The position numbers and the translations under genes are program-made. A stretch of 26,781 nucleotides of DNA from Treponema sp. (GTDB lineage: Bacteria > Spirochaetota > Spirochaetia > Treponematales > Treponemataceae): positions 1 to 26,781 of the forward strand of contig JAEDJS010000027.1 in assembly GCA_016296205.1 (NCBI GenBank), read 5' to 3'. The notes under the pieces are model-generated. The model searched no databases. It was given only the letters and a program-made list of their open reading frames with translations, and was not told the origin of the DNA. This document shows positions 7,546-14,882 of the stretch, piece by piece (the stretch's first letter is position 1; each line of letters opens with the position of its first letter).

Positions 7546-8252
7546 GCATGCTGGAAGTAAAGGATTTGAATGTTTCGTATGGTGCTATTAAGGCCCTTCG
7601 CGGAATTAATTTTGAAGTAAATGAAGGCGAAGTAATTACTTTGATTGGAAGTAATGGTGCCGGTAAAACTACTACTTTGCATTCAATCAGTAATCTTATA
7701 AAAAAGCAGAGTGGATCTGTTGTTTTTATGGGTGAAGATATCACTAATCTTTCTGCTGATAAAATTGTTAGAAAAGGGCTTATTCATGTTCCAGAAGGAC
7801 GAAGAATTTTTGCAAATTTGTCTGTTAAAGAAAATCTGGAAATGGGTGCTTATACTCGCAAAGATAAAGACGGAATAAAAAAAGACATGGAATGGGTTTA
7901 CGAGCTTTTTCCACGAATGAAGGAACGTCTTGGTCAGGCTGCGGGAACTTTAAGTGGTGGCGAACAGCAGATGCTTGCTATGGGACGAGCTCTTATGGGC
8001 AGACCAAAACTACTTTTGCTTGATGAACCAAGTATGGGGCTGGCTCCAATTCTTGTAGATGAAATTTTTGATATTATTCAAAAAATTTCCAAGAGTGGAA
8101 CTACAATTCTTCTTGTTGAACAGAATGCTTACAAAGCACTTTCAATTGCTAACAGAGCATATGTTTTGGAAATCGGGGAAGTTACAAAATCTGGTAACGC
8201 TGCTGATTTGATAAAAGATGATGCAGTTAAGTCTGCATATTTAGGGGGCTAA
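7542..8252 (+). CDS. livF: Branched-chain amino-acid ABC transporter ATPase LivF
   Basis: Second nucleotide-binding subunit, 236 residues. Walker A is GSNGAGKTT (about 36-44) and the Q-loop region is VPEGRRIFANLSVKENL. Signature LSGGEQQMLAMGRAL, Walker B LLLLDEPSMGLAP and the LLVEQNA switch block are all the LivF pattern. It overlaps livG by ATGA and is preceded by GGGGAGG. The CBS-domain gene starts 1 base after its stop. Confidence 0.94.
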   Translation: MSMLEVKDLNVSYGAIKALRGINFEVNEGEVITLIGSNGAGKTTTLHSISNLIKKQSGSVVFMGEDITNLSADKIVRKGLIHVPEGRRIFANLSVKENLEMGAYTRKDKDGIKKDMEWVYELFPRMKERLGQAAGTLSGGEQQMLAMGRALMGRPKLLLLDEPSMGLAPILVDEIFDIIQKISKSGTTILLVEQNAYKALSIANRAYVLEIGEVTKSGNAADLIKDDAVKSAYLGG

Positions 8253-8253
8253 T

Positions 8254-8673
8254 ATGATTATTTCTGAAGTTATGGCAAAAAATCCTGCAACAGTAAATCC
8301 TGAAGCTAGTGTTATTGAAGCAAAACGAATTATGGCAGACAAGGGAGTAAGCAAACTTCCAGTAGTAGATAAAAGCGGTGCGTTAGTAGGCATTGTAACT
8401 GATAATGATATTCAGAAAGCTGCTCCAAGTGAAGCAACAACTCTTGATATGTTTGAACTTAGTTATCTAATTTCTAAACTTACTGTGGAAAAGGTAATGA
8501 AAAAAGATGTAAAGTTTGTTTCAGAGGACGAAAGTGTAGAAGAAGCAGCAAGTCTTATGGCTGATTATAAAATCAGCTGTCTGCCTGTAATTAAAAACGG
8601 TCTGGTTGTTGGAATTATTACAGAAACTGACCTTTTTAGAATCTTGATTGATATGCTTAGAAAAAAGATTTAA
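8254..8673 (+). CDS. Two-CBS-domain protein, last gene of the liv operon
   Basis: A 139-residue protein made almost entirely of a CBS pair (Bateman module). CBS1 covers about 1-60 (VMAKNPATVNPEASVIEAKRIM, KLPVVDKSGALVGIVTDNDI). CBS2 covers about 78-139 (VMKKDVKFVSEDESVEEAASLM, CLPVIKNGLVVGIITETDL). Such modules bind adenosine nucleotides and often sense energy charge. The start is 1 base after livF and GGGGG lies upstream, so it is co-translated with the transporter. A role in tuning amino-acid uptake by nucleotide level is inference. Related stand-alone CBS proteins are often labelled AcuB-like. Its last codons lie in a 16-bp tandem duplication. Confidence 0.9.
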   Translation: MIISEVMAKNPATVNPEASVIEAKRIMADKGVSKLPVVDKSGALVGIVTDNDIQKAAPSEATTLDMFELSYLISKLTVEKVMKKDVKFVSEDESVEEAASLMADYKISCLPVIKNGLVVGIITETDLFRILIDMLRKKI

Positions 8674-8689
8674 TAGAAAAAAGATTTAA
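8658..8689 (+). repeat. Exact 16-bp tandem duplication at the CBS gene stop
   Basis: TAGAAAAAAGATTTAA occurs twice in direct succession (8658-8673 and 8674-8689). The first copy contains the last codons and stop of the CBS gene; the second lies just outside. It is probably a slippage duplication with no effect on the protein. Confidence 0.9.
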
Positions 8690-8742
8690 TCGGTTATTTT
8701 AATTAAGCTGGTAACAGGTATCGAGTTTCTAGATAAGTAGAA

Positions 8743-8963
8743 GTGGCCGGTTTTTAAATTTGAATGAAAAAGAGCAAAAAAATATCAGAATAAAAAAACG
8801 GAGCCCAGGTTCGGCTATCATGCCCATTTGGAACTCCAACCAAAGGTAGAAGTAAAAAATAAAGTTGCGTTCCACTCATGGGCAGGACAGACGGTTCTGG
8901 GCGTGAGTGTTTAATTCTGAAATTTACAAATAATTTTGAAAGAGCAAAAAAATAACCGGCCAC
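8743..8963. repeat. 221-bp imperfect palindrome (MITE-like element or structured RNA)
   Basis: Ends GTGGCCGGTT (8743-8752) and AACCGGCCAC (8954-8963) are exact inverted repeats. Nested pairs share the same centre near 8852: TCAGAAT/ATTCTGA (8785-8791, 8914-8920), GCCCAG/CTGGGC (8803-8808, 8897-8902), TGCCCAT/ATGGGCA (8821-8827, 8878-8884), TGGAAC/GTTCCA (8829-8834, 8869-8874) and CAAC/GTTG. The 12 bases between the second and third pairs are matched in length on both sides and are about two-thirds pairable. AAAGAGCAAAAAAATA also occurs as a direct repeat near each end. It fills most of the convergent gap of about 320 bases between the CBS gene and the sigma-WYL gene, and may also end transcription from both sides. 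No coding role was seen. Confidence 0.8.
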
Positions 8964-8993
8964 AATTTTGAAGTGTTTTTTTATGAGTAGTAT

Positions 8994-10604
8994 TTAATAT
9001 AAAAGCATTGTTGATTCTGCCATCTTTTTGATTTTGTCTTTGATTGACTGTGGAGAAATTACTTGAATGTCCGGGCTGAATTTCATAATCAATCTTAGAA
9101 GTTCGGGCTCGTGGACGGTGGAAAATTTAATAATAACTTCGCCATTGCTTAATTTTTGAACTGACTGGTTATCTCCCCAGTTTCTTTCTGAAGCATACAG
9201 TGCAAGGTTTACCGGGAATTTTAATTCAACATTTATAATATCTGTCTGCCATAAAATTCCATGCTTTTTGTCAAAATAATTTTCAAGCTTAAATCCCTGC
9301 TGAGGTGTAAATTTTTCTTTAATCGAAATGTTGGAAAATCTAGGAAATGCAAACCACAGGAATTTATTTGATTTATGGCAAAAACCAAGTAAGTACCAGC
9401 TTCCATCGTAGTAAACAATGTGGTAGGGATCTGCCTGTCTTGTGCTGATAGTGTTGGAGTATTGGGAATGATAAGTAAATTCAATTGTTTTATTTTCACG
9501 GCAAGCTGTAAGTACGTTGTCAAAAACATCTTTATTAATAGATGCAAGAGGGTCTGTTATTACTGTAATGTAGTTTTCTTTTTTGATTTTATCTTCACTA
9601 ACAATTCCAAGCATTGACTGGCAGATTTTGTTCCATACATTCTTGAATGTGTCTTCCAGTGGAGTGTTTTTGTATTGTTCCATCAGGTTTAATAAAATTG
9701 AAATATCAATTATTTCCTGATTCGTCATTTTTGTTACTTCATCTGGATTTGTAATGTGGTAACCCTGCCATTGATTTTCTTTTATTATTTTGCAGCCTTT
9801 AATGTTTATGAGTCTTGAAATTGAATCACTGATGGCGTCTACACTTCCAAAGTAAGTTAATTCTTCAAGAATTGTTTTGCGATTTGGATATTTCTTTTTA
9901 AGGTCTTGGGGATTTTTTGATTCAGGAATTTTATTTGATTCGATTATAAAATTCATCAGAATTAAATCCTGCTCCTTGATGATTGCATTTTCTGCCCATT
10001 TTTTGTTTGAGCCTTCCGGATCGTAATGTTCACGGATAATTCTGTTGCAGGAAGCAAATAATTTATTTAATGAACTTATTTTTCTTTTGTAAATTTTTGA
10101 AACATCTGCAATGGTTTTACGTTTATTATCCTGAATGCCTTTCCAATAAAGATAAATTTCTACGTCTTTAGGATTCTTTTTTTTATCAAGTAATATCTGT
10201 TTAAGTTGATTGTAGGATTCGATTTGTGCTTCTTTTTTAATGATTTCCTCACTAACATCAGGAATTGAAGACTGCATCTCATCAAGGTTTTCTATTGGAA
10301 CAAAGATTTTTTCTTTTTTTAATTTTTTGAGCTGATTTAAAATATCCTGTTTAATATAAGTTGTTGCAAGTGTTGAAAATTTTACTTTCTTAGCTGGATC
10401 AAATTTTAAAATTGCATTTTCCAGTGCATATTCACATTCAACTTTAAGAGTTTCTTTGACGTATTCCTGTTGAATATTAAACTGGTTGATGCAAGTGTAA
10501 ATCAATCCCTGATTAGCATTTACTAATTTGTAGTATAGTTCGGTTGTGAGTTTTTCTCCGTCTTCCAGTCTTTTGTTTACTGCTGCAATCTGTTCTTTTG
10601 TCAT
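8994..10604 (-). CDS. Sigma-70 region 2-like / WYL-domain fusion regulator
   Basis: A 536-residue protein with two normally separate parts. Residues about 26-95 read like sigma-70 region 2: LVNANQGLIYTCINQF, then ALENAILKFDPAKKVKFSTLATTYIKQDI, compare the family's A..KFDP..G.KFSTYA..WIRQ.I. Residues about 145-193 are a possible sigma region 4-like or other HTH. From about 210 it resembles a WYL regulator: a winged-helix-like stretch (240-285), a helical linker, then the WYL domain at about 365-435 with literal W403-Y404-L405 in DGSWYLLGFC, and a WCX-like C-terminus. WYL domains bind ligands, often nucleic acid or nucleotides. It starts 25 bases after lptB as the last operon gene. No clear ribosome site precedes the ATG. 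Recognition of promoters is inferred, not shown. Confidence 0.8.
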   Translation of the reverse strand: MTKEQIAAVNKRLEDGEKLTTELYYKLVNANQGLIYTCINQFNIQQEYVKETLKVECEYALENAILKFDPAKKVKFSTLATTYIKQDILNQLKKLKKEKIFVPIENLDEMQSSIPDVSEEIIKKEAQIESYNQLKQILLDKKKNPKDVEIYLYWKGIQDNKRKTIADVSKIYKRKISSLNKLFASCNRIIREHYDPEGSNKKWAENAIIKEQDLILMNFIIESNKIPESKNPQDLKKKYPNRKTILEELTYFGSVDAISDSISRLINIKGCKIIKENQWQGYHITNPDEVTKMTNQEIIDISILLNLMEQYKNTPLEDTFKNVWNKICQSMLGIVSEDKIKKENYITVITDPLASINKDVFDNVLTACRENKTIEFTYHSQYSNTISTRQADPYHIVYYDGSWYLLGFCHKSNKFLWFAFPRFSNISIKEKFTPQQGFKLENYFDKKHGILWQTDIINVELKFPVNLALYASERNWGDNQSVQKLSNGEVIIKFSTVHEPELLRLIMKFSPDIQVISPQSIKDKIKKMAESTMLLY

Positions 10605-10629
10605 TTGTTTGTAAAGAAATTAATTAAAA

Positions 10630-11553
10630 CTATTCCATTCGGAAATCTTCGCCAAGATAAATTTTTCGAGCCAGTGGGGAAGCAAGGATTTCTGATTTGC
10701 CGCCCTGAACAATAATCTGGCCTGTAGAAATAATAATGGCTCTGCTTGTAATTTCCAGTGTGTCTCGAACATTGTGATCTGTAATCAGAATGCCAATTCC
10801 ACGGCTTGCCAGCTGTTTGATGATGCTTTTAATGTCTGCAACTGCAATAGGGTCAATTCCTGCAAATGGTTCGTCAAGGAGCAGAAATTTTGGTTCAATT
10901 GCAAGAGAACGTGCTATTTCTGTACGTCTTCGTTCACCACCACTTAATGTGTAAGCCTGCTGTTTTCTAATTCTGCCAATTTGAAACTCTTCAATTAATT
11001 CTTCAAGCTTTTGCTTTTTCTGCTGCTTTGTTAAATCTTTTCTTGTTTCCAGAATTGACCAGATATTTTCTTCTACTGTTAATTTTCTGAATACGCTTGG
11101 TTCCTGGGGCAGGTAGGAAATTCCTTTTTGTGCTCTTTTGAACATTGGAAGCTTTGTGATGCATTCTTCGTCAAGAAAAACATCGCCGCTTGTTGGTTTG
11201 TAGAATCCTACAATCATGTAGAAACTTGTGGTTTTTCCAGAACCGTTTGGACCGAGCAGACCAAGTACTTCGCCGGTGTGCATTGTAAAATCAATTCCCT
11301 GAACAACTTTTTTTCGCCCAAAAGATTTATACAGACTTGAAACTCTCAGTGTATGCTCCTGACCGTCACCAGCATAACCTTGAGCCAGAGTTTTTCCTGC
11401 GTCTGGATTTGCCGGCTTTGTTGCGAGATTTTCTATCTTTATATCTTTTTCAAAGAATTCATTTTCTGCAATAGGTTTGCTTTCTGAAATTTGCTGTTCA
11501 GCTGCGGAATTGTTTACCTGATCAATTTTCTTTGATTTCTTTTTACCAAACAT
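10630..11553 (-). CDS. lptB: Lipid/LPS export ABC transporter ATPase LptB, with N-terminal extension
   Basis: This is the cytoplasmic ATPase that powers extraction of lipopolysaccharide-type glycolipid from the inner membrane through LptFG to LptC and LptA. The ABC domain begins near residue 68. Walker A is GPNGSGKTT (101-109), the Q-loop is YLPQEPSVFRKLTVEEN, the signature is LSGGERRRTEIARSL and Walker B is FLLLDEPFAGIDP; DHNVRDTLEI carries the switch His. All are LptB-type. At 307 residues it is about 65 longer than usual. The extra is a charged, probably disordered N-terminus beginning MFGKKKSKKID. The start is supported by AGGAAG. lptA lies 12 bases upstream. Confidence 0.93.
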   Translation of the reverse strand: MFGKKKSKKIDQVNNSAAEQQISESKPIAENEFFEKDIKIENLATKPANPDAGKTLAQGYAGDGQEHTLRVSSLYKSFGRKKVVQGIDFTMHTGEVLGLLGPNGSGKTTSFYMIVGFYKPTSGDVFLDEECITKLPMFKRAQKGISYLPQEPSVFRKLTVEENIWSILETRKDLTKQQKKQKLEELIEEFQIGRIRKQQAYTLSGGERRRTEIARSLAIEPKFLLLDEPFAGIDPIAVADIKSIIKQLASRGIGILITDHNVRDTLEITSRAIIISTGQIIVQGGKSEILASPLARKIYLGEDFRME

Positions 11554-11565
11554 AATCTTCCTGAT

Positions 11566-12192
11566 TTATTTTTTTGTTGTAACTGAGCCTGTTACCCGGC
11601 CGTCTAGTGTGATTTCCTGTGTGTCCAGATTCAAACTGATTGTCTGGGCACGGAATGTGTCGTTTCCCTGCACAACTTTTGGGTTGCCGCTCATATCAAG
11701 CATTTGTGTTTTTTTATTATAAATTGCATAGGCACCGGTACAAGTGTTGTTTTTCTGTTTAAGGCTAACACCAATCTGCATAACTGCAATTTCATTGTTC
11801 TGGTCGTATTCAATGCTTTGTGCTTCTGCATCAACGTCTTTTTCTGAATCCTTCATCCGGACAAAATCTTCCAGTAAAGCAATTTTTGTTTCTCTGTCGA
11901 ATGTCATTTTGCCGCATGAAAAATCCATTTTGTCCTGAATACCTTTTACGTTTCCAGTTGCAATAATGGTGCGGAAATTTTCGCCGGTGAGTTCAATTGT
12001 GTCTGCAGAAATTTCCATTTTTTCTGTTTTAACACTGGCATTGCCGCTTAACACTGTTCTGTCACTTTTTTCACTGGCTGTTCCAGTCATTGTATCTGCA
12101 CTAAAAGTAATAATTTCTGCAAAAGTAAGTCCGTTAAAAATGAGTAAAAAAATCAGCAGAGAAAATATTTTTTTTGCAGAAATAATTTTCAT
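11566..12192 (-). CDS. lptA: LptA/OstA-like periplasmic bridge protein
   Basis: A 208-residue exported protein: charged start MKIISAKK, a hydrophobic core (FSLLIFLLIFNGL) and a likely signal peptidase site after TFA. The rest is rich in short beta-strand repeats typical of the OstA-like jelly-roll (VLSGNASVKTEKMEISADTIEL, IATGNVKGIQDKMDFSCGKM, MLDMSGNPKVVQGNDTFRAQ). LptA-like proteins oligomerise to bridge the periplasm. GGAGA precedes the ATG, which overlaps the lptC stop by 4 bases. Its position between lptC and lptB supports the call. Which lipid is carried is unknown; some treponemes lack classical LPS. Confidence 0.88.
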   Translation of the reverse strand: MKIISAKKIFSLLIFLLIFNGLTFAEIITFSADTMTGTASEKSDRTVLSGNASVKTEKMEISADTIELTGENFRTIIATGNVKGIQDKMDFSCGKMTFDRETKIALLEDFVRMKDSEKDVDAEAQSIEYDQNNEIAVMQIGVSLKQKNNTCTGAYAIYNKKTQMLDMSGNPKVVQGNDTFRAQTISLNLDTQEITLDGRVTGSVTTKK

Positions 12193-12758
12193 TTTGTTTC
12201 TCCTGGTGATTCTGTTTTTTTCTTGTCTGTATCAACTGTTCCTGAAACTGTATCTGTAAATGAATAAGTTCTAGAAACTCCACTTGCAGAAAAACCACGG
12301 CCCTGTAATTCAACATCATCTCTTTTAATATAAACAAAGTCTGTAATGCCGCTGATTAACTGTTCGCTTTTTCCCATCCATTTTAGTGAGTCTGCTATTA
12401 TCTGCATTTTGGGATCTGAAACCTGAATGTTTATATTGTTAAAAAATGTGTAGATTTCTTTTCTTGTATCTGCACTAAGAATTCCACAGCTTCCTTTTGT
12501 TTCTTCATTCCCATCTTTGTTGAAGGTGTTGAATTTTACATCCTGAGCATAACTGGAGCCTGTATCTTTGTATTGTTCCATAGATTTGCAGGTAAGCTGC
12601 ATTGTTAGATTCCGGTTTTCATATTTTGAAAGAGTTGCATCTGTAAAAATAAATTCTGGAACTTTGCTTTCACTTTGTGTTTCCTGATCATAGTTTAAGG
12701 AACAGGAAGTGATAATGAGAATGGTAGATGCTGCAAGAATCAATCTTTTAAAATTCAT
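12189..12758 (-). CDS. lptC: LptC-like lipoprotein of the Lpt system
   Basis: The 189-residue product begins with a lipoprotein signal (MNFKRLILAASTILIITSC) with lipobox ITSC and Cys19 as the lipid anchor. This differs from the usual single membrane helix of LptC. The mature region carries LptC/DUF1239-type beta elements (PEFIFTDATLSKYENRNLTM, SADTRKEIYTF, MQIIADSLKWMGKSEQL). The similarity is weak, so the call leans on size, export signal and location directly before lptA and lptB. No ribosome-binding site lies before the ATG, but a near-consensus promoter places the transcription start at or next to it, so the mRNA is predicted to be leaderless. Confidence 0.78.
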   Translation of the reverse strand: MNFKRLILAASTILIITSCSLNYDQETQSESKVPEFIFTDATLSKYENRNLTMQLTCKSMEQYKDTGSSYAQDVKFNTFNKDGNEETKGSCGILSADTRKEIYTFFNNINIQVSDPKMQIIADSLKWMGKSEQLISGITDFVYIKRDDVELQGRGFSASGVSRTYSFTDTVSGTVDTDKKKTESPGETK

Positions 12759-12765
12759 TTGTAAT

Positions 12766-12794
12766 ATTATAATCGATTATTGTTTAAGTGGCAA
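12766..12794 (-). promoter_or_regulatory. Promoter of lptC-lptA-lptB-sigma/WYL, predicted leaderless
   Basis: On the minus strand TTGCCA (12789-12794), a 17-base spacer and TATAAT (12766-12771). Seven bases separate the -10 box from the lptC ATG, so the transcript would begin at or within a base of the start codon. Confidence 0.8.
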
Positions 12795-12812
12795 TCAGAT
12801 GTTTATATCAAT

Positions 12813-12841
12813 TTGAAAAATCAATTTAAGTGTGATATAAT
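12813..12841 (+). promoter_or_regulatory. Promoter of the polyprenyl synthase operon, predicted leaderless
   Basis: TTGAAA (12813-12818), 17 bases and TATAAT (12836-12841), the same pair and spacing as the livH promoter. Seven bases separate the -10 box from the ATG at 12849, where no ribosome-binding site exists. It is divergent from the lptC promoter 18 bases away. Confidence 0.82.
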
Positions 12842-12848
12842 AGAAAAT

Positions 12849-13928
12849 ATGAACAAAGAATTTATTCCATACCTGGACAATATTGAACGAATATTAAGCA
12901 ACGCTCTTCCATTGATGATTAGTGGAAAATGGGTTAAAGACAATTTTGGCAGCCTTGAAAATGTTACTGCCGAAGATTTTTCTCCTCTTGTTAAACCAAC
13001 TAAAAGTCTTATTCAATTAGGCGGCAAAAGGTGGCGTCCTTTAATGCTTGTGCTTTGTGCCCAGGCTTATTGTCAGAAGAATTCTACTATTAATATTGAT
13101 GTGGAACAACTTGCATACAGTGTTACTCCTCTTGTGGAATTTGTTCATACTGCAAGCTTGATTCATGATGATATTGAAGATTCCAGTGATACTCGACGTG
13201 GAAAACCTGCTGCTTATATTACTTATGGTGTTGATGTGGCAATTAATGCTGGTTCCTGGCTTTATTTTGATGCAACTGTTTGTATTGATTCTTTGAATGT
13301 TTCTGCAGAAATAAAAAATCAACTTTACAAAGTCTGGGCAAATGAATTACGACGGCTTCATCTTGGGCAGGCAATGGATATTTCATGGCACAGAAATAAA
13401 AATGTAAGGCCAACAGTTGATCAGTATTTAACAATGGTAAGATGCAAAACTGGAACTCTTGCAAGTCTGGCTGCAAAAATCGGAATGACAATTGCTGGTG
13501 CTTCGGAAGATGAATGCAATCGCTCTGGAGCAATTGCAGCAGATATTGGCGCCGGGTTCCAGATTATAGACGATGTTATTAACCTTACTACTGGAAATCC
13601 AGGAAAGAAAAGAGGTGACGACATTGTTGAGCGCAAAAAAAGTCTGCCGGTAAATTTATTCTTTGAAAAATTCAGTTACAGTCACATTGATAAATCGGCA
13701 GCTCTTCTGGAGTGTTTTGAGAAGGCTCATTATGAGGGAATAGAAAGTTCTGCTGTAGAACAAGCCATTGGTATTCTGGAAGAATTTGATGTAATCAACA
13801 TGGCAAAAGAAAAAGGAATTGAATTAATCAACACTGGGCTTGAGCAACTTGAATCACTTTTGGGAAGCGGCAAGTATACTGATCTCTTGAAGAATCTTTT
13901 TAAAGGAATGGTGCCTTCTGATGCATGA
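12849..13928 (+). CDS. Trans-isoprenyl (polyprenyl) diphosphate synthase
   Basis: This enzyme condenses isopentenyl diphosphate with an allylic diphosphate to make a longer isoprenoid chain; the product length is not predictable here. From the ATG chosen the protein is 359 residues. It has GGKRWRP (58-64), the first Asp-rich motif DDIED (107-111) followed by TRRGKPA, and KTGTLASLAAKIG. The second Asp-rich motif is DDVIN (241-245), so its last Asp is Asn, as in some eukaryotic geranylgeranyl synthases. GDDIVERKKSLP is the usual C-terminal block. An in-frame TTG at 12780 would put the start upstream of the promoter, so I rejected it. The TPR gene overlaps its end by 8 bases. Confidence 0.9.
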   Translation: MNKEFIPYLDNIERILSNALPLMISGKWVKDNFGSLENVTAEDFSPLVKPTKSLIQLGGKRWRPLMLVLCAQAYCQKNSTINIDVEQLAYSVTPLVEFVHTASLIHDDIEDSSDTRRGKPAAYITYGVDVAINAGSWLYFDATVCIDSLNVSAEIKNQLYKVWANELRRLHLGQAMDISWHRNKNVRPTVDQYLTMVRCKTGTLASLAAKIGMTIAGASEDECNRSGAIAADIGAGFQIIDDVINLTTGNPGKKRGDDIVERKKSLPVNLFFEKFSYSHIDKSAALLECFEKAHYEGIESSAVEQAIGILEEFDVINMAKEKGIELINTGLEQLESLLGSGKYTDLLKNLFKGMVPSDA

Positions 13929-14439
13929 GAATCCTGCAGTATTGAATAACAATGCCATTCTCTTGAGTAAAGCCGGAAAATTTGATGAGGCTGTAGCATG
14001 TTTTAAAAGAGCATTGCTGATGGACAATAATAATTCACTGTTCTGGTATAACCTTGGAATGACTTACAGAGATGCCGGAAGAACAGAAGATGCCATTAAT
14101 GCTCTTGAAACAGCTTTTAAAATAAATCCTAATCATATGGATGTGATTCTTAGTCTTGCAACTATTTTGTTCCAGGAAGAAAATTATTTAGAAAGTCTGA
14201 TGTACTGTTCACTGGGAATTGATGTATGCCATACAGACAGTAACCTGTGGAATCTGCTTGGTGTTAATCATTTTGCATTGGAAGAGTTTGAGCTGGCAAG
14301 TATTGATTTTGAAAATTCTCTGATGTTTAATCCATATAATGCCGATGCTTTGTTCAATTTAAGAGATACCTATGATGAACTGGGGAATAAAACCGGAGCC
14401 CATGAGTGTGACCGGCGTTTGAAGGAAATAGAAAAATAG
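13921..14439 (+). CDS. Tetratricopeptide-repeat protein
   Basis: A 172-residue protein without signal peptide, composed of about five TPR units. Examples are NPAVLNNNAILLSKAGKFDEA, SLFWYNLGMTYRDAGRTEDA and NLWNLLGVNHFALEEFELA. TPR arrays bind partner proteins, so it is probably a cytoplasmic scaffold. Its ATG lies inside the end of the polyprenyl synthase gene, 8 bases of overlap in another frame, which suggests coupled translation. No catalytic domain is present and the partner is unknown. Confidence 0.88.
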   Translation: MHENPAVLNNNAILLSKAGKFDEAVACFKRALLMDNNNSLFWYNLGMTYRDAGRTEDAINALETAFKINPNHMDVILSLATILFQEENYLESLMYCSLGIDVCHTDSNLWNLLGVNHFALEEFELASIDFENSLMFNPYNADALFNLRDTYDELGNKTGAHECDRRLKEIEK

Positions 14440-14451
14440 ACAGGATATAAA

Positions 14452-14865
14452 ATGAAAGACAGATGCCTTGTTGTAGAAACAGAAGAAAAAATAAAAGTTG
14501 TACCATTGATTACAGATGCATGCCTTAGCTGTAAAAACGGATGCGCTAAACAGGGAACTCCCTTTGCAGTTGGAAATTCAAAAGGTTTTGATTTGCAGAA
14601 GGGTGATCTTGTTTTTATAGAAGCTTCAAAAGTGAGCCAATCAGTGCAGGGACTTGTTTCTTTGCTGGTGCCTTTTGCTTGTGCAGTTGCAGGTTTTTTT
14701 GTTTCTTTTTTTGTAAATAAGAAATTCAATGTTCCAGAAAAATATGCTGAAGCTTTACAGGTTCTGTTTGTTCTGGGATTCCTTGTAATAAGTGCTGGAT
14801 GCATTTACTTCTTTAGCCGAAAATTTAAAAACTGGGGCAAACCAGAAGTTGTAGAGAAACTTTAA
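14452..14865 (+). CDS. RseC/MucC-family membrane protein
   Basis: A 137-residue protein with a soluble N-terminal part and two membrane helices (about 67-88 and 100-120). The N-terminus has the cysteine cluster C24-x2-C27-x3-C31 (CLSCKNGC) typical of RseC-type proteins, followed by VGNSKGFDLQKGDLVFIE. RseC relatives occur in the Rsx SoxR-reducing complex and modulate sigma-E in enterobacteria; here the redox role is inference. AGGA precedes the ATG, 12 bases after the TPR gene. Its end faces cheB 17 bases away, with no obvious terminator between. Confidence 0.85.
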   Translation: MKDRCLVVETEEKIKVVPLITDACLSCKNGCAKQGTPFAVGNSKGFDLQKGDLVFIEASKVSQSVQGLVSLLVPFACAVAGFFVSFFVNKKFNVPEKYAEALQVLFVLGFLVISAGCIYFFSRKFKNWGKPEVVEKL

Positions 14866-14882
14866 ATTTGTAGAATTAAAAA

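Noticed and set aside
8754..8963. Possible 69-residue minus-strand gene
   Set aside because: It lies wholly inside the 221-bp palindrome, has no ribosome site, and its composition follows the repeat.
8743..8963. Retron non-coding RNA
   Set aside because: The closing inverted repeat is suggestive, but no reverse transcriptase gene lies on either side.
12780..12848. Longer start (TTG 12780) for the polyprenyl synthase
   Set aside because: It would place the start codon upstream of the promoter at 12813-12841 and has no ribosome-binding site; the added residues do not resemble the family.
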